Assembly (NCBI RefSeq): GCF_000003815.2
Contig: NC_049987.1
Location: 1,661,299 to 1,725,298, forward strand
Source of the DNA: Branchiostoma floridae
Taxonomy: Eukaryota; Chordata; Leptocardii; Amphioxiformes; Branchiostomatidae
Direction: 5' to 3'
DNA length: 64,000 nt
Part shown: positions 20,270-31,110 of the stretch, piece after piece
How the letters are laid out: each line of letters opens with the position of its first letter
Position numbering within the stretch: position 1 is the stretch's first letter
Notes under the pieces: generated by a model
The model's database searches: none
What the model was told of the DNA's origin: nothing
Seen by the model: the letters and a program-made list of their open reading frames with translations, nothing else
Translations under genes and position numbers: made by a program

Positions 20270-22870
20270 TCAATCATTTTGGTGTGGCTTAGGTTAATCA
20301 ATGCAATGTCTCGTTCAATTTTGAAGTGACATTTGCACTGCAAAGTCTCTGCCCAGATATGTTTTTCTACAGAGTCTTTGTTTTATCACAGTATTGTGTC
20401 AAATTGAGGAGAATATCAATAAGATACTAGTCTCCCCGTACACGACATGGTACAAACGACTTGGTAACGAGAGCAAAAACACAGTTATAGGAACGTATAT
20501 TGATTAAAGATACGGTGCTAACATCCAGCAAACCCATCTTACTCAGCTGAACCAGCCCCCACTGTGCTCTGTACAGTCCCCGAAGTCTGGGTTTCCAAGA
20601 GGCTGGACAGCTGTAAAAATTCCCTGACTAGCATACCCTGAGTGAGCTGGATGTGCCAGAAAGCAAAAGCAAGAAAATGAAATGAAATAAAGTAACTGTG
20701 TTATTTGCTCAGTTAACACTGCCATAGTGTGATGAATCGTTTGAGCAGTTTCGTCAGGGCAATACGGTTGTATGGTCATTCACATCGCTGAAACACCACC
20801 ATGCTTCATCAGTCTCTTTATATAATCAAACCAGTCGTATAACATCAACCAATATACACAAGAAACCGACACGTATGACAAAATAAGACGATACAAACAG
20901 TGGCATACAGGACATTATACATCCGCTTCCACTGAGGGTAAATTGGGACGATTCCATATGAAAATGCTGTGCTCTCTACAGAAATGACTGGAACTATGGG
21001 AGGTGGGCAAAACTAAACCACACCACACAAATACACTCAAAAACGCAACGTTAAGTCACGAGATGACAAACCATACACCAACTACAAAATATGGTTTCGC
21101 CACAGCGCTGATTTCAAACAGATTGCAAGGTGACTCGGTATGTCTAAAAGAAGCCTGAAGGACGGGAAGACTGGACGTGGGCATGGCGAGAATAAGCTGA
21201 AGATCAAGCAAAACAAGCAAATTACACCTCAGGAATGCAAGATAAGTTCGCCAAATAAACGCAAAACACAAACCATGCATGAAATAGCTAGGAGTTTTAT
21301 ACTACGGCGGTAATTTGGAGCCGATAGTAAGATTGATGCCGACATCAATCGTCCATACGAACACCCTGAACTAAGGAACTTCAACTGACGGCGTTCTCCT
21401 TATATCCGCTTTCTCATTATATCCATCCGCAAGAGCAACTCGCCCTCTTCTAAGTGAAGGGAACAAACTATATTGTTTTATGTTTCTGCCACATCGAATG
21501 TAACATTAATAGGCCTCAAAATATGAAGATTAGGTCAATAAATGACAATTTTTCCCGGTGGTAATCGTTGAGTTTGCTTGAAGAACAGCGTACTATTTTC
21601 CTCAGCACATTGCTATACACAGCCGACGACTGCAAAGCAGCACCTAAGCGTGAGCTGGGCCAGATCAGGTGATGTCGGTGAATTGTAATTAAAGAAAACA
21701 ATTGCAGTAAATATCATGGAAATGCAGTTCCTTTTTCTATTGGTCAAATCAATGATTTAATTTGATAATTTTTCTTCTTGGTTGGCTGGGCTGCTAATTG
21801 TGATTGACAGCTAGGGTCGGTCGACTAGACTCTCACAGGTGATCTCACACCTGCTGGTGCCTTATCATTGTTCTCGGCTGAAAGTTGTCGTGTCCTACGG
21901 CGACAGAAAAAATAACCCCATAACCCCAAATTGTTAACCCCTTTTTTGACAATTTCAAATTGTCGGAAGACAAATTCAAATTGTTAGAAACAATCTCAAT
22001 ATTTTGGTTTACGTTGCCGGCATATTTTACTCGTAGTAATTTGATTTTTGAATTATTTATTTGTTCAGTTTCTTTTCACGTGATAACAATGGCGGATTGA
22101 TACAGCGAAATCACCTAGGTAGTCTGGAGTTGTCTGTCATTGCGGCAGTCTTGTTGTGACATGCCGCTGTGCGGGCTTTACTTTGTGTCCGTACTGTTTT
22201 TTGTGCATTTGTGCTGCAAGCTATCTAATGTGTAAACTGTTTTCGTCGACAAGTCGCTACTAAATGTTGGTGTTTTTTATTGTTCTTCTCGAGGTAAATT
22301 ATTTCTGAGGGTCTTGCGCTTCTAACTTTTAAAATAGACTCCGCTTCACCCCCCTCCCCATTCCAATCTTGGTCGAAAAGGCTGCACACATTTTTTATGT
22401 GAACGGTGGTTTACAGATTCATTTTACTGTGTTAACTTCTTCTTTGTCCACTCATGTTTGGAACTTGTGGATGTGTTTACAGGTGTTTTATACCAGTGCA
22501 TATCCAGTTCTGCTATTATTTCACGATATGTTTGCATACATTTAGTGTGGTGTTCTGTCACTTAAAATGGCTTTAGATAACCAGTCTATTGTCCTTAAGA
22601 CTTAACTATGCGACATCACACAAATATGCAAGGATAAGCGTGGGCGGTTGAGGGGGCGTTGCAGAAAACATTTAAAAAATGCAAGTGAATTTACACAATA
22701 CTGCAAAGTTGCCCAAGTGCCTCTGGGGGTTAAGGAAGACCCATGTGCTATGTACTAAACTGTTTGCTGGTGGTGCTGAACATTGTTACCACATGTGTGG
22801 ATGAATGTTCCATTCTATTATCGTTTAATGGTAGAAACTAGTAGTAAGATCTGATGATACCTTATGATTC
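20270..22870. other. No gene recognised
   Basis: Open frames are short and without domains. The sequence is mixed AT-rich intergenic or intronic DNA. No clear terminal repeats or tRNA-like promoters were found by eye. Confidence 0.45.
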
Positions 22871-22879
22871 GTAAGTGAA

Positions 22880-23510
22880 GTAGGGAAGTCGCCTGTTTAG
22901 TCACCCTCCTGTCACTCGCAGTGCATCTTCCCTCCCCAGCACAAATCAAACGTCGTTTTGAAACTGTTTACTGTCTCTGTTTTTACTGCTTCTTCAGGAA
23001 GGGGTTTTCATTTCTGTATTGTTATGTGACAGATGACTGTCGGCGCACAGTTGTTTTAGCCAGTGGCACTTTTACCTTAAAGCAGTGACCCCTAGTTGTC
23101 TGGCTCTGTGAAAAAACAATCTGCTTGGCTCTCTCCTTTCCCGTGATGAATTTGAAAACTTGGATCAAATCCCCTCTGTCTCTTCGGAATTTGAGCGATG
23201 GCAGTTTTAATCTTTCCAATCTTGTGATGTACGGAAGTGGATTAAGTGCAGGGACTAGTCTGATTGCCCTACGCTGCACCTTCTTCATTGCATTCTGATC
23301 TACTTTGAAGTGCGGTCCCCATACCGCATTAGTGTACTCCAAATGGGGACGCACCATGGACTTTTACAGAAGGGGTACTGTTACTTCATCCAGGTTTCAA
23401 AAAGGCCACTTCACTAAGCCTATCACTTGGTTTGATATTATTGTGCTGCAACTGTAGCGTTGACATGGGCTTTCAACTGTTCATCCACCGAAATCTTGTT
23501 TGGTTAATAC
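22880..23510 (-). pseudogene. CR1-like LINE ORF2 C-terminus
   Basis: On the minus strand, ISVDEQLKAHVNATVAAQ and a shifted VPLL lead into MVRPHLEYTNAVWGPHFKVD. Then come MKKVQRRAIRLVPALNPLPY, RLERLKLPSLKFRRDRGDLI and QVFKFITGKE, and after a frameshift PLPEEAVKTETVNSFKTTFD. This is the complete order of the LINE thumb region and the terminal WNxLPxxVVxAxSVNxFKxxLD motif. Several frameshifts and a stop show it is 5'-truncated and inactive. The family differs from the LINE at 785-1064 and 16672-17085. Confidence 0.88.
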
Positions 23511-23519
23511 ATGATATTG

Positions 23520-25540
23520 TTCTATCGGACGTACGTTTTGACTAATGAGCATAGCCTGGATTTTAATGATCCATTTGAAATGTGCATTTCGTTCTTCACC
23601 CGTGACGGAGCCATTGGCTACCACTCTGAGGTTTACTACAAAATGCTCATTTCTGTAGGCTCTGTTCTTAAAGCTTTATAATGATAATAATAACGTTTAA
23701 ATTTTAAGATTTTGAACTGTTCTTGTAACTTGACAGTTGGTGCTTGGATTGCACGGTATCACTTTAATAGTGTAGACTCCTAGTTGTGTGTAACAGCTCA
23801 ATTGCTATATAAATGTGTGTGTGTGGGGGGGGGGGGGTACTTTAACTTTGCTCTGGAATGCCTTGATAAATATGACCTTGCATTTTTTGTTACCTTCCTA
23901 GCAGAAATCAACGGTAAAAAAGTGCAGTGAATGCTTCGTAAGGATTAAATTGTATTGCTCTACATTCCAAATTTTGATGCAAGTCAAATGTTACCCAGTG
24001 CCCATCATGCATGTGATGTTTGACGGTGTCATCCCATATATATGTTCTAAAACAAATGACAACATTTTAGCGTGGCCAAGCGGAAAAAAAGAACAAATCC
24101 AGTTCTATTTTAGTGTCCTTCCTCCATCAAGAAAAACACACGTTATTATCCTGTCCTCCGTTAATGTAAACTCTAAAATTGATAACAGGGTGTTTCTGTA
24201 TCAGCTATGCGGCAAATCAAGTCTTGTCTTTGAATGTGCCGTAATATGGCTGAGTTCCGATGGAACCGGGACAAAGCTAAATGTAGCTTCGTGGATTTTT
24301 TGTTTGGCGGGTAAATATTCGTACTGAATTTCCTGAAGTGTCTTATCAGGTCTGTGTGGATTGATCCATACACTCTCTTCCTTAGCATTCTTAAGTGAAT
24401 CCAAATTTAGAAATAGTTGTTCTTCTCCAGCGTACTAGTCTGTTTGATGACATCCAGGACATATTGGAATGATAGAATGTTCCGTTTTCTCTGAAATACT
24501 TTTATGATGGCTTTATTTGGTTGCGACACTGTTGATCAACGACTGAGTAAGCTGAAAATTATGTCCGCATTATATGAATATATGTCATGTATGTCTTCTT
24601 TTATGAATTCTATGTATATTGTACCATACTTTCCACCTACCTGTAAATTTTCAATAGATGTAATTTTATTCATGATTGTATACCTGTGCCATCGGAACGG
24701 TAAAGTTCTGTCTCGGATGCCTGGACCTCCCCGCCCTTCATGTTTTTTTTTTAACGGAGACACGTCGCCCAGCCCTTTTCTTCTTCCTGCTTTTCTTACA
24801 AGTTCAGCTGCTGCATATGGATGAAAATGATGTGAGATCAGCTATTGTCTCCTCCATCAATACAAAAGAAAAAGCACAGTAAAGAATTACATTTTTGTGT
24901 CTGAAATCTAAATATGTACTCCTAGGAATGTACTCCTAAACAATACATAAAGTTGTCATCTGTCTCGTGTTGATTGGCAGAACTTGCCTGAAGCATGATC
25001 ACGTGGTTACCAATTTTATTTCTGTGAACTTTATCGAGGTGGTCCAGCTCAGTGCTATTGCGCTGCTTTCCAGTGGAGCCCTGCGTTACATATACATGCA
25101 AACACAAAATTGATAAAAACGATAAATGAAATTAATAAATAACAATAGTAATGAGACTGATGTAAACAATAATACTAATCATAACAAATAAATGCTGCTA
25201 ATGTTGACGATAACAACACAAATCATGAATGAATAATAGTGGTACGAAACTAATGAAAACAATAATAATGATAACTGTTAAGCTTATCTGCGCACATTTT
25301 ACTTTTTCAGTACTTAACTTTTTTTCAGCAAATAAGCCAGAGATCCGTTGGTGGTTGTGATCAGTTGTGTCTTTTCAGAATGGCGTCAGCTTTGTACTCC
25401 TGAATGCACGTAAGGATAACGCGTTTATATGGAGTAAACAATGCTGGTCAAATGATAGCATTGAATGTCTTGTGTTTTTTAATCATTGTCATTGTCACTC
25501 CTCCCTCAATGTCAATCTAAAGCATCAAAAAAAAGAATTC
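23520..25540. other. No confident gene; simple repeats
   Basis: A GTGTGTG/poly-G tract lies at 23815-23838. AAT-rich microsatellite-like sequence spans about 25095-25280. A minus-strand frame near 24200-24404 (MDSLKNAKEESVWINPHRPD) has protein-like composition, but I cannot assign it. Confidence 0.4.
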
Positions 25541-25543
25541 TTA

Positions 25544-25712
25544 GGCACTTACCTTGTCCATCAATCTCTCAAACAAGCCGAAGCAATCGCTTTTTTTTCC
25601 GAAGCCAGTCGGCAGCAAGCCGAATACATGATGTTCAGAAGGTAAAGAGGCCAAAACCTGCTTCTGTTGGACCTTCAACTCATATGTAAGACCCAGAGTG
25701 GGCCATTTCCAT
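25544..25712 (-). pseudogene. RecQ-like helicase motif I fragment
   Basis: The minus strand encodes LKVQQKQVLASLPSEHHVFG followed by LLPTGFGKKSDCFGLFERL. The pattern LKxxQ..aL..L....vF.LLPTGFGKS is the Q-motif plus Walker A of RecQ-like SF2 helicases. The Walker A serine is displaced by an extra Lys (a run of A), probably a frameshift. Such single-exon pieces occur in both host helicases and captured copies in repeats. No DEAH box or further motifs are visible nearby, so it is a fragment. Confidence 0.5.
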
Positions 25713-25786
25713 TGTATTATACAAATGAGGGAATACGGATAAAAGGACATCGGCAAATCAAGTTCAGACAAGGTGATTATGGAAAA

Positions 25787-26023
25787 TTACTTCTGTGTTC
25801 CTCTTGGGTCTGTGCCCTCTCTCAGGCCTGAATGCTTTTGCGCGAGGTGACGTGAAACCATTTCCATCCCCACAGTAATTTGGTACATTCCGTGGTCACT
25901 TGTTGTGGCTATCATGACGGCCATGCAGTTCCGAACGAGGACGTTCACTGTTCTGCGGTGAGCCTCTGGGTTATTCAGCCCAGGCAGTTCCACAAGCATG
26001 AACTCACAGGACACCAGAGACAC
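25787..26023 (-). CDS. Uncharacterised 78-codon minus-strand frame
   Basis: The frame contains CEFMLVELPGLNNPEAHRRT and AVMIATTSDHG, with protein-like composition and no low complexity. It lies just upstream, on the same strand, of the helicase-like fragment. A GTPase-like (D/E)xPG reading is possible but unsupported. It could be a chance frame or an exon of a decayed gene. Confidence 0.2.
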   Translation of the reverse strand: MSLVSCEFMLVELPGLNNPEAHRRTVNVLVRNCMAVMIATTSDHGMYQITVGMEMVSRHLAQKHSGLREGTDPRGTQK

Positions 26024-26471
26024 CCTTTCGATTTCTTTTTACATTCTTCTTACCCAGGAAATAAAGGCAAATTAATTGAACTATGTTTATCAAACTTTTT
26101 ACGGCTACACATTGTACTGTTGTATGGTTTCCTTGTATCAATTAGCTATATAGTGGACCTTTCTGTTGAGGACTATCAAGTTGGGTAGGCATAACCTTTA
26201 GACGGAGTAGTTTCTCGTTGGCTACTTTGAGCTTGTGTTTTTTTCAGCGGAGGGAGGATCCAATAAGGTTTACTGTATCCCTGTACAATGCCTTTTGCAT
26301 CTTTTCCACAGTTTTTCTGGGCTAAATCGGGGCTTGATGGGCATCTTTGAAGTGAAAAAATGGTTCTATTTAATCTGGTCAGAGTTCACTCCCTGGGCAT
26401 TGTCCTTGTCGCGGCCAGAGAGACCACTGCCTCCAATGCCCTTTAGGAGGATGTTGTTACGATGGTGGCCA

Positions 26472-26690
26472 TCATAAACAGCTTTTCAGCAACATAGCAT
26501 TTGCATTCATAGTAAATGTTTCATAGAAAAATGTATCGGTCACGCCTGGCACTCGGTCAAATAGTTTGATCATATCATCTACCAGAGAGTTCACATACGC
26601 GTCCACATTATCTGGTTTCTCTGGACCGGGAACAACACCATACAAAAAAGTGTGGATTTTTTTTTCCGATGGACCTTGATATGTTTTCAT
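26472..26690 (-). pseudogene. tnp2/CACTA-like transposase fragment
   Basis: The minus-strand frame encodes LYGVVPGPEKPDNVDAYVNS and LVDDMIKLFDRVPGV. The pattern (V/I)xPGPxxPxxxxxYLxPLVDEL..L is typical of the tnp2-like transposase region of CACTA-type and related metazoan elements. The adjacent sequence down to 26240 on the same strand is not clearly continuous. I see no terminal repeats. This is a short relic. Confidence 0.45.
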
Positions 26691-26699
26691 TGTTGACTA

Positions 26700-27530
26700 C
26701 GCTCGACCAAATGTAGTTTCCTATTTGTCATGGTTATATACAGGTTCTCCTAAATGAGTGATGTAGCTAAACACTATAAGACAGAAGAGGACAATGCTGC
26801 ACAAACATGTTTAAACACATCAATCCAGGGACGAAAAAGCAAATAACACAAACACGATTCAAATATTCGTTGTCGATTACATCATTCCTTTCCTTAAAAT
26901 AGCCACATCTCTGTCCCCTTCTGATGTCTGATTGGTTAGACATGTTTAAAGCACGGTCTATGGCATCGGCAGGTAGCTTACGTGATTTAGAATAATATGA
27001 AATACACGAAATAATTGATTCTAAGCAAAGGCGCCGGTTGTGGTGTTTGAATAGATGAAATATTTACCTAACAAAATAACCAGATTAGACAAAGCTGGAC
27101 ATCGGTCACTTATATCACCAAATAATACCTTTTACTAAGGTGTAAGTGATTCCCGGTGTGTTAAAATATCGGTCTTCTACCTGTATTCAAAATTGTGTAA
27201 CAACCCTATCCTCCCAAACTGAATGCATGTCTGACTCTTCATCTTCTCTACAATTATTACATACTGCATTGATGTATCTATCAACACCCAACTGTGCAAA
27301 AATTATAACGTTATTATTTAATGACTCTAAGGCCAACTAGAAAAACACAACTAGACGTTCTCACAACTAAAATTAAATGCCGTCGAGTACTTCCTACGTC
27401 CCCAACCAATAGAACTAGAGACCGCAATGTTACATGGAATCCCATTTTATATTACAGTTAAAATGCAAAAGACAAATTGATATTGAAATAATTCTTCTCC
27501 CATCTTAAAACTTACAATGGATATATACTT
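26700..27530. other. No gene recognised
   Basis: AT-rich, no domains. It lies between the tnp2-like fragment and the 3' side of the exon at 27538. Confidence 0.4.
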
Positions 27531-27537
27531 CACTTAC

Positions 27538-27788
27538 CTGTAACTTTCAACATCCAAAAGAGCCAGCCACGTTGCACCCAAGACCTTGTGCATTGATTAA
27601 AAGACAAATGGCAACCAGGAACAGTAACTGTGATGGCCTCGTATTCGTCCTCATCTTGGTTTCGGCGTCTTCGCTCGTTGTAACCTCGCTCAAAGTCATC
27701 CACCTTGTCATGACATTGAACCAGGTCACTTTGTAGTGAGGACACTGATGAGGCACATTGTAGTGAAGACACTGGTTGCAAGTATTTA
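27538..27788 (-). CDS. Uncharacterised internal exon, block A
   Basis: The exon is bounded by an acceptor (TTTTACAG, rc 27796-27789) and a strong donor (CAG/GTAAGTG at 27538/27537). It is open in the frame KYLQPVSSLQ...DKVDDFERGYNERRRRNQDE, continuing DEYEAITVTVPGCHLSFNQC. The highly charged core KVDDFERGYN(E/K)RRR(R/Q)(N/K)QDEDEY is conserved at 52380-52575, as are the splice sites. Between the copies a 12-bp or so insertion and deletions alter the flanking frame, so at least one copy is decayed. I do not recognise the family. Confidence 0.5.
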
Positions 27789-28041
27789 CTGTAAAATTGT
27801 AGACGACATTGTAGAAAACAATTGAGAAAGAGTGACAGAGAACATATTTGCACCTTGACGCTTCGCCAACAAAATAAGGGGACTATGATCATACTAGACA
27901 GTTCTACAGCCTTTTTGAATCCTTAGGCCGTGTTATATTATGTACTTCTTTTCATGTTTTATTTACAATACGTGACAGATATGGATATAGTTTGAAAACT
28001 TTGATGTATACTGTCGACTGTTCGATTGTTCATAAACATGT

Positions 28042-28272
28042 TCATTGTAAAGGCATCTGGATGATTTGGCAGACTTTATCAGCTGTTTCAACAGGTGCTG
28101 TCGTCTCTCCACGTGGTTGTATCCTGTACATCATACATCGGGTCGTCTTGTTCGCGATCCGGTCTTTGGGCGTGTGTTTGTGCAATTCTGCCAAAGGGAT
28201 GACAGTTTCACTTACCAGTCTGAGAGACTGGTTGGTGCCGTTAAGTAACATGATCTCCATCAGCTGTTCCAT
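28042..28272 (-). CDS. Uncharacterised upstream exon, block A
   Basis: A 76-codon minus-strand frame starts MEQLMEIMLLNGTNQSLRLV and ends IQPRGETTAPVETADKVCQI before a stop. The C-terminal words recur in translation at about 52895-52960 (PSGETTACVKTADQVSQ) with mostly conservative substitutions, which supports coding on this strand. It lies about 250 bp upstream of the exon at 27538-27788, but I cannot place a donor. The function is unknown. Confidence 0.4.
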   Translation of the reverse strand: MEQLMEIMLLNGTNQSLRLVSETVIPLAELHKHTPKDRIANKTTRCMMYRIQPRGETTAPVETADKVCQIIQMPLQ

Positions 28273-28289
28273 TTTTTAGAAAGGATAAA

Positions 28290-28850
28290 CAAGCAGCGAG
28301 AATTACGATACACGACTTCAGATCAGCAGCGCAATGAGTTTCAGGGTGGGTGGTGTATAGTGACTCGTCAGGATCTGTGTCGTTTTGAACCTGGTCGGCA
28401 CCTTAATCTCATTACTCGTCTGTTTTGATTGTACTCCTAGCCATCAGCGTTGTCATTGCCACCATTGCACGGTCATGATGGATGCATTACATCGTCGTTG
28501 TTATTCATCATCGATTCACATTGAGTAGGTTCATAACTTTTACCTTTTACAAGTACCTAAAGTTTCTGCACATTTCTACGGCTAATCACATGACGGTGCA
28601 TTTTTTTCCTTTTTATTGTATCTTTTAACATAAATTTATAGATATACATATAAAAGGCCTCCCTAATGCACTAATCTATCATCCCTCATTATATACACAA
28701 CAGGTCATATGATTTTAATATATATATGTCGTTATGACATGGTCATTATCATTGTTATGTCGTAATTATCTTTTATCGTTATTATATTTCAGCCATACCA
28801 TAGGTATGGTGAAATATATTGTATTCGTAATGTTTTTTTCTTTCTCCTGT
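28290..28850. other. No gene recognised
   Basis: AT-rich sequence preceding the tandem arrays; no coding or terminal-repeat signal. Confidence 0.4.
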
Positions 28851-28854
28851 CAAA

Positions 28855-29470
28855 TCTTCAAATCGATTCAACTCCGTCGTTCCTGGACCGAATTACTTGA
28901 AATTTGGCACAAGGGTAGAGTGGGTCAATACCCAGGTGCTTTTTTCTCATTTTTTTCATATCTTTCTTTGAAATGATTTTATTCATGTTCTTTGCAATTT
29001 TTATGTACATTTTGCCCCCCTGTTCCCTGGTGTTACAGCCGAATGACCTAAAATTTGGTACAGAGGTGCCTTGATCATATGCCCACAAAATTCCAAAAAC
29101 AATTTTGGCATACGGTACAGCAAAATGCTTAATTTTGGCATTTTTTGCCACTTTTTGCCCCAGAAATGACATTTATGGCTCCTATACCCCCATTTTACAA
29201 CCAAATGGCCTGAAATTTGGTATAGGAGTGCCGTCTACATATGCGCACATGAATTCATTGACACCTTTGGCATACGGTACAACAAAATGCTTAATTTTGG
29301 AATTTTTTGGCCATTGTTTGACCAAAAACGTATGCATTTGGCTCCTGTTCCCTGGTCTTGTAACCAAATGACCTACATTTTGGTAAATAGGTGCACTAGA
29401 TATTCATTCAAATGACCCATGTATAATTTCTGACATAAACCACTTCAAAATGATATATTTGGGTACTTTT
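28855..29470. repeat. Tandem array 1 of about 162-bp units
   Basis: The phrase TGACCTGAAATTTGGTA (with variants) recurs at about 28892, 29043, 29205 and 29368, spacings of 151, 162 and 163 bp. Each unit also has CAAAATGCTTAATTTTGGCA and a GGCTCCTGT(A/T)CCC word. The units are diverged. Because the period is close to a multiple of 3 the array gives long spurious minus-strand frames. The same unit makes up the array at 30475-31110. Confidence 0.88.
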
Positions 29471-29639
29471 TTAGTAATTCTCCACTGGCCAGAGGGTCAA
29501 CGACCTCAAGGTCGTTGACCTCTCCCATCTGAAGACAGCATGTGCACATGTCTATATATACTAGTAACTTGATTAAAGAGGCAACCAATCACGTAGCCTG
29601 AGTCAACATCCCGAAGGGGATTGGCAGCCAATCAGTGAG

Positions 29640-30470
29640 CCCGGTGTTATCTGGATGAGTCCATTCTGGCACGGAGGGGGTACATATTTTTTAAATTCAT
29701 CTTTGGACTGTTGATTATATAATGTCTTTCAATGGGAGTATTTTTGAACTGGACTATTTTGCAATTTTACATGGGGTGTACTGGAAGATTCCATTCTTGA
29801 ATGGAGGGGGGCATTTTTTAAAAATTTGTTTATGGACTTTGGTGACTTGATATGTCAAAGTGTTTCAGTGTGGTTATTTTTTGACTGGTCAACTTTGCAA
29901 TTTTACATCGGTTGTGCTGGAAGAGTCGATCCTTACATGGGGGGATTTTTAAAATCCATTTTTTGGGACTTTGGTGATTACGTCCAAGTCCAATTTTAGC
30001 GGATGTATTTTTGGACAGCACCACTTTACATAGGGGCATCGCAAAAAGAGTCCATTCTTGCATGGGGATGTTTTCAAATTTAGTTTTAGAAAGGTGATAA
30101 TTCAATATTCCATTTTAGTGGAAGTATTTTTGGACTGGTCTATTTTACCTTTTCATGCCTTTTTTGCTTAGTTCAACCTTGACCATGTTTTCAGTGAGAG
30201 TATTTCTGGACTGGTCTATTGTGCAAATTCACATGGGGTGCACTGGAAGAGTCCATTCTTGCACTAGGAATTTTGTAAGATATATTTTTGGGTGTCATTA
30301 AGTGTCATTAGTGGAAGTGACTTTTAAACAAAAGTGTTCGATTCTTGCACATGGGTGATTTTGGAATAGTCTGTTGTTGCATGGGGAGGGAGATGGCTGA
30401 AATATGCTGCATTTGCTCTCAAGCAAATGTCGGCCTTTCTAGTGTTTCTTTCTTCTTTCTTTCTCCTGTC
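29640..30470. repeat. Degenerate array of about 125-135-bp units and linked repeat end
   Basis: GTCCATTCTTGCATGGGG-like words recur at about 29661, 29791, 29928, 30052, 30252 and 30343, linked by TTTTTGGACT and GACTGGTCTATTTTGCAATT. One interval of about 200 bp suggests an insertion or lost unit. The array ends with GAAATATGCTGCATTTGCTC and AAGCAAATGTCGGCCTTTCT (30400-30441). That end also occurs alone at 33480-33526 after a partial unit, so it looks like a defined terminus of a repeat family. Confidence 0.8.
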
Positions 30471-30474
30471 AAAT

Positions 30475-31110
30475 CTTCAAAGTGATTCATCTCCGCCGTT
30501 CCTGGACCGAATGACCTGAAATTTAGCACAGGGGTAGAATGGGCCAATTCCTTGATGCTTTTTTCTCAGTTTTTTCATATCTGCCTCTAAAATGATTTTA
30601 TTGAGATTTTTTGGTCAATTTTAGACCAAAACTGTATATTTTGGCCCCTGTACCCTGGTATTACAACCAAATGAGCTGAAATTTGACAGAGATGTGCCTT
30701 GATAATGCCCCCATATAAATTCAATAACACTTTTGGTGTACAGTACAACAAAATGCTTATTTTTGCGATTTTTTGACCAATTTTTGACCAAAAAAGGACA
30801 CTTTTGGCTCCTGTACCTTGGTATTGCAACCGAATGAGCTGAAATTTGACACAGATGTGCCTTGATAACCCCTTCATATAAATTCAATAACACTTTTGGT
30901 GTACAGTGCAACAAAATGCTTATTTTTGCAATTTTTGGCCAATTTTTGACCAAAAAAGGACACTTTTGGCTCCTGTACCCTGGTATTACAATTAAATGAC
31001 CTGAAATTTGGTATAGATAGACATTAGATACTTGGTAACAAGATTCAAGTAAAATTTTTGACATAAACAACTTTAAAATGATTAATTTTGGCCCTTTTCT
31101 GAGGGGAAAT
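30475..31110. repeat. Tandem array 2 of about 162-bp units
   Basis: Four units of the same family as array 1, with TGA(C/G)CTGAAATTT at about 30511, 30671, 30833 and 30996 (spacings 160, 162, 163). Both arrays begin with the same lead-in (TTTCTCCTGTCAAATCTTCA and CCGTTCCTGGACCGAAT at 28840-28890 and 30465-30510). They are therefore two copies of one higher-order repeat separated by the 130-bp array. Confidence 0.88.

Noticed and set aside
28855-31110. Possible CRISPR array
   Set aside because: Repeats are contiguous, diverged and about 160 bp long, without uniform spacers, and the DNA is eukaryotic.
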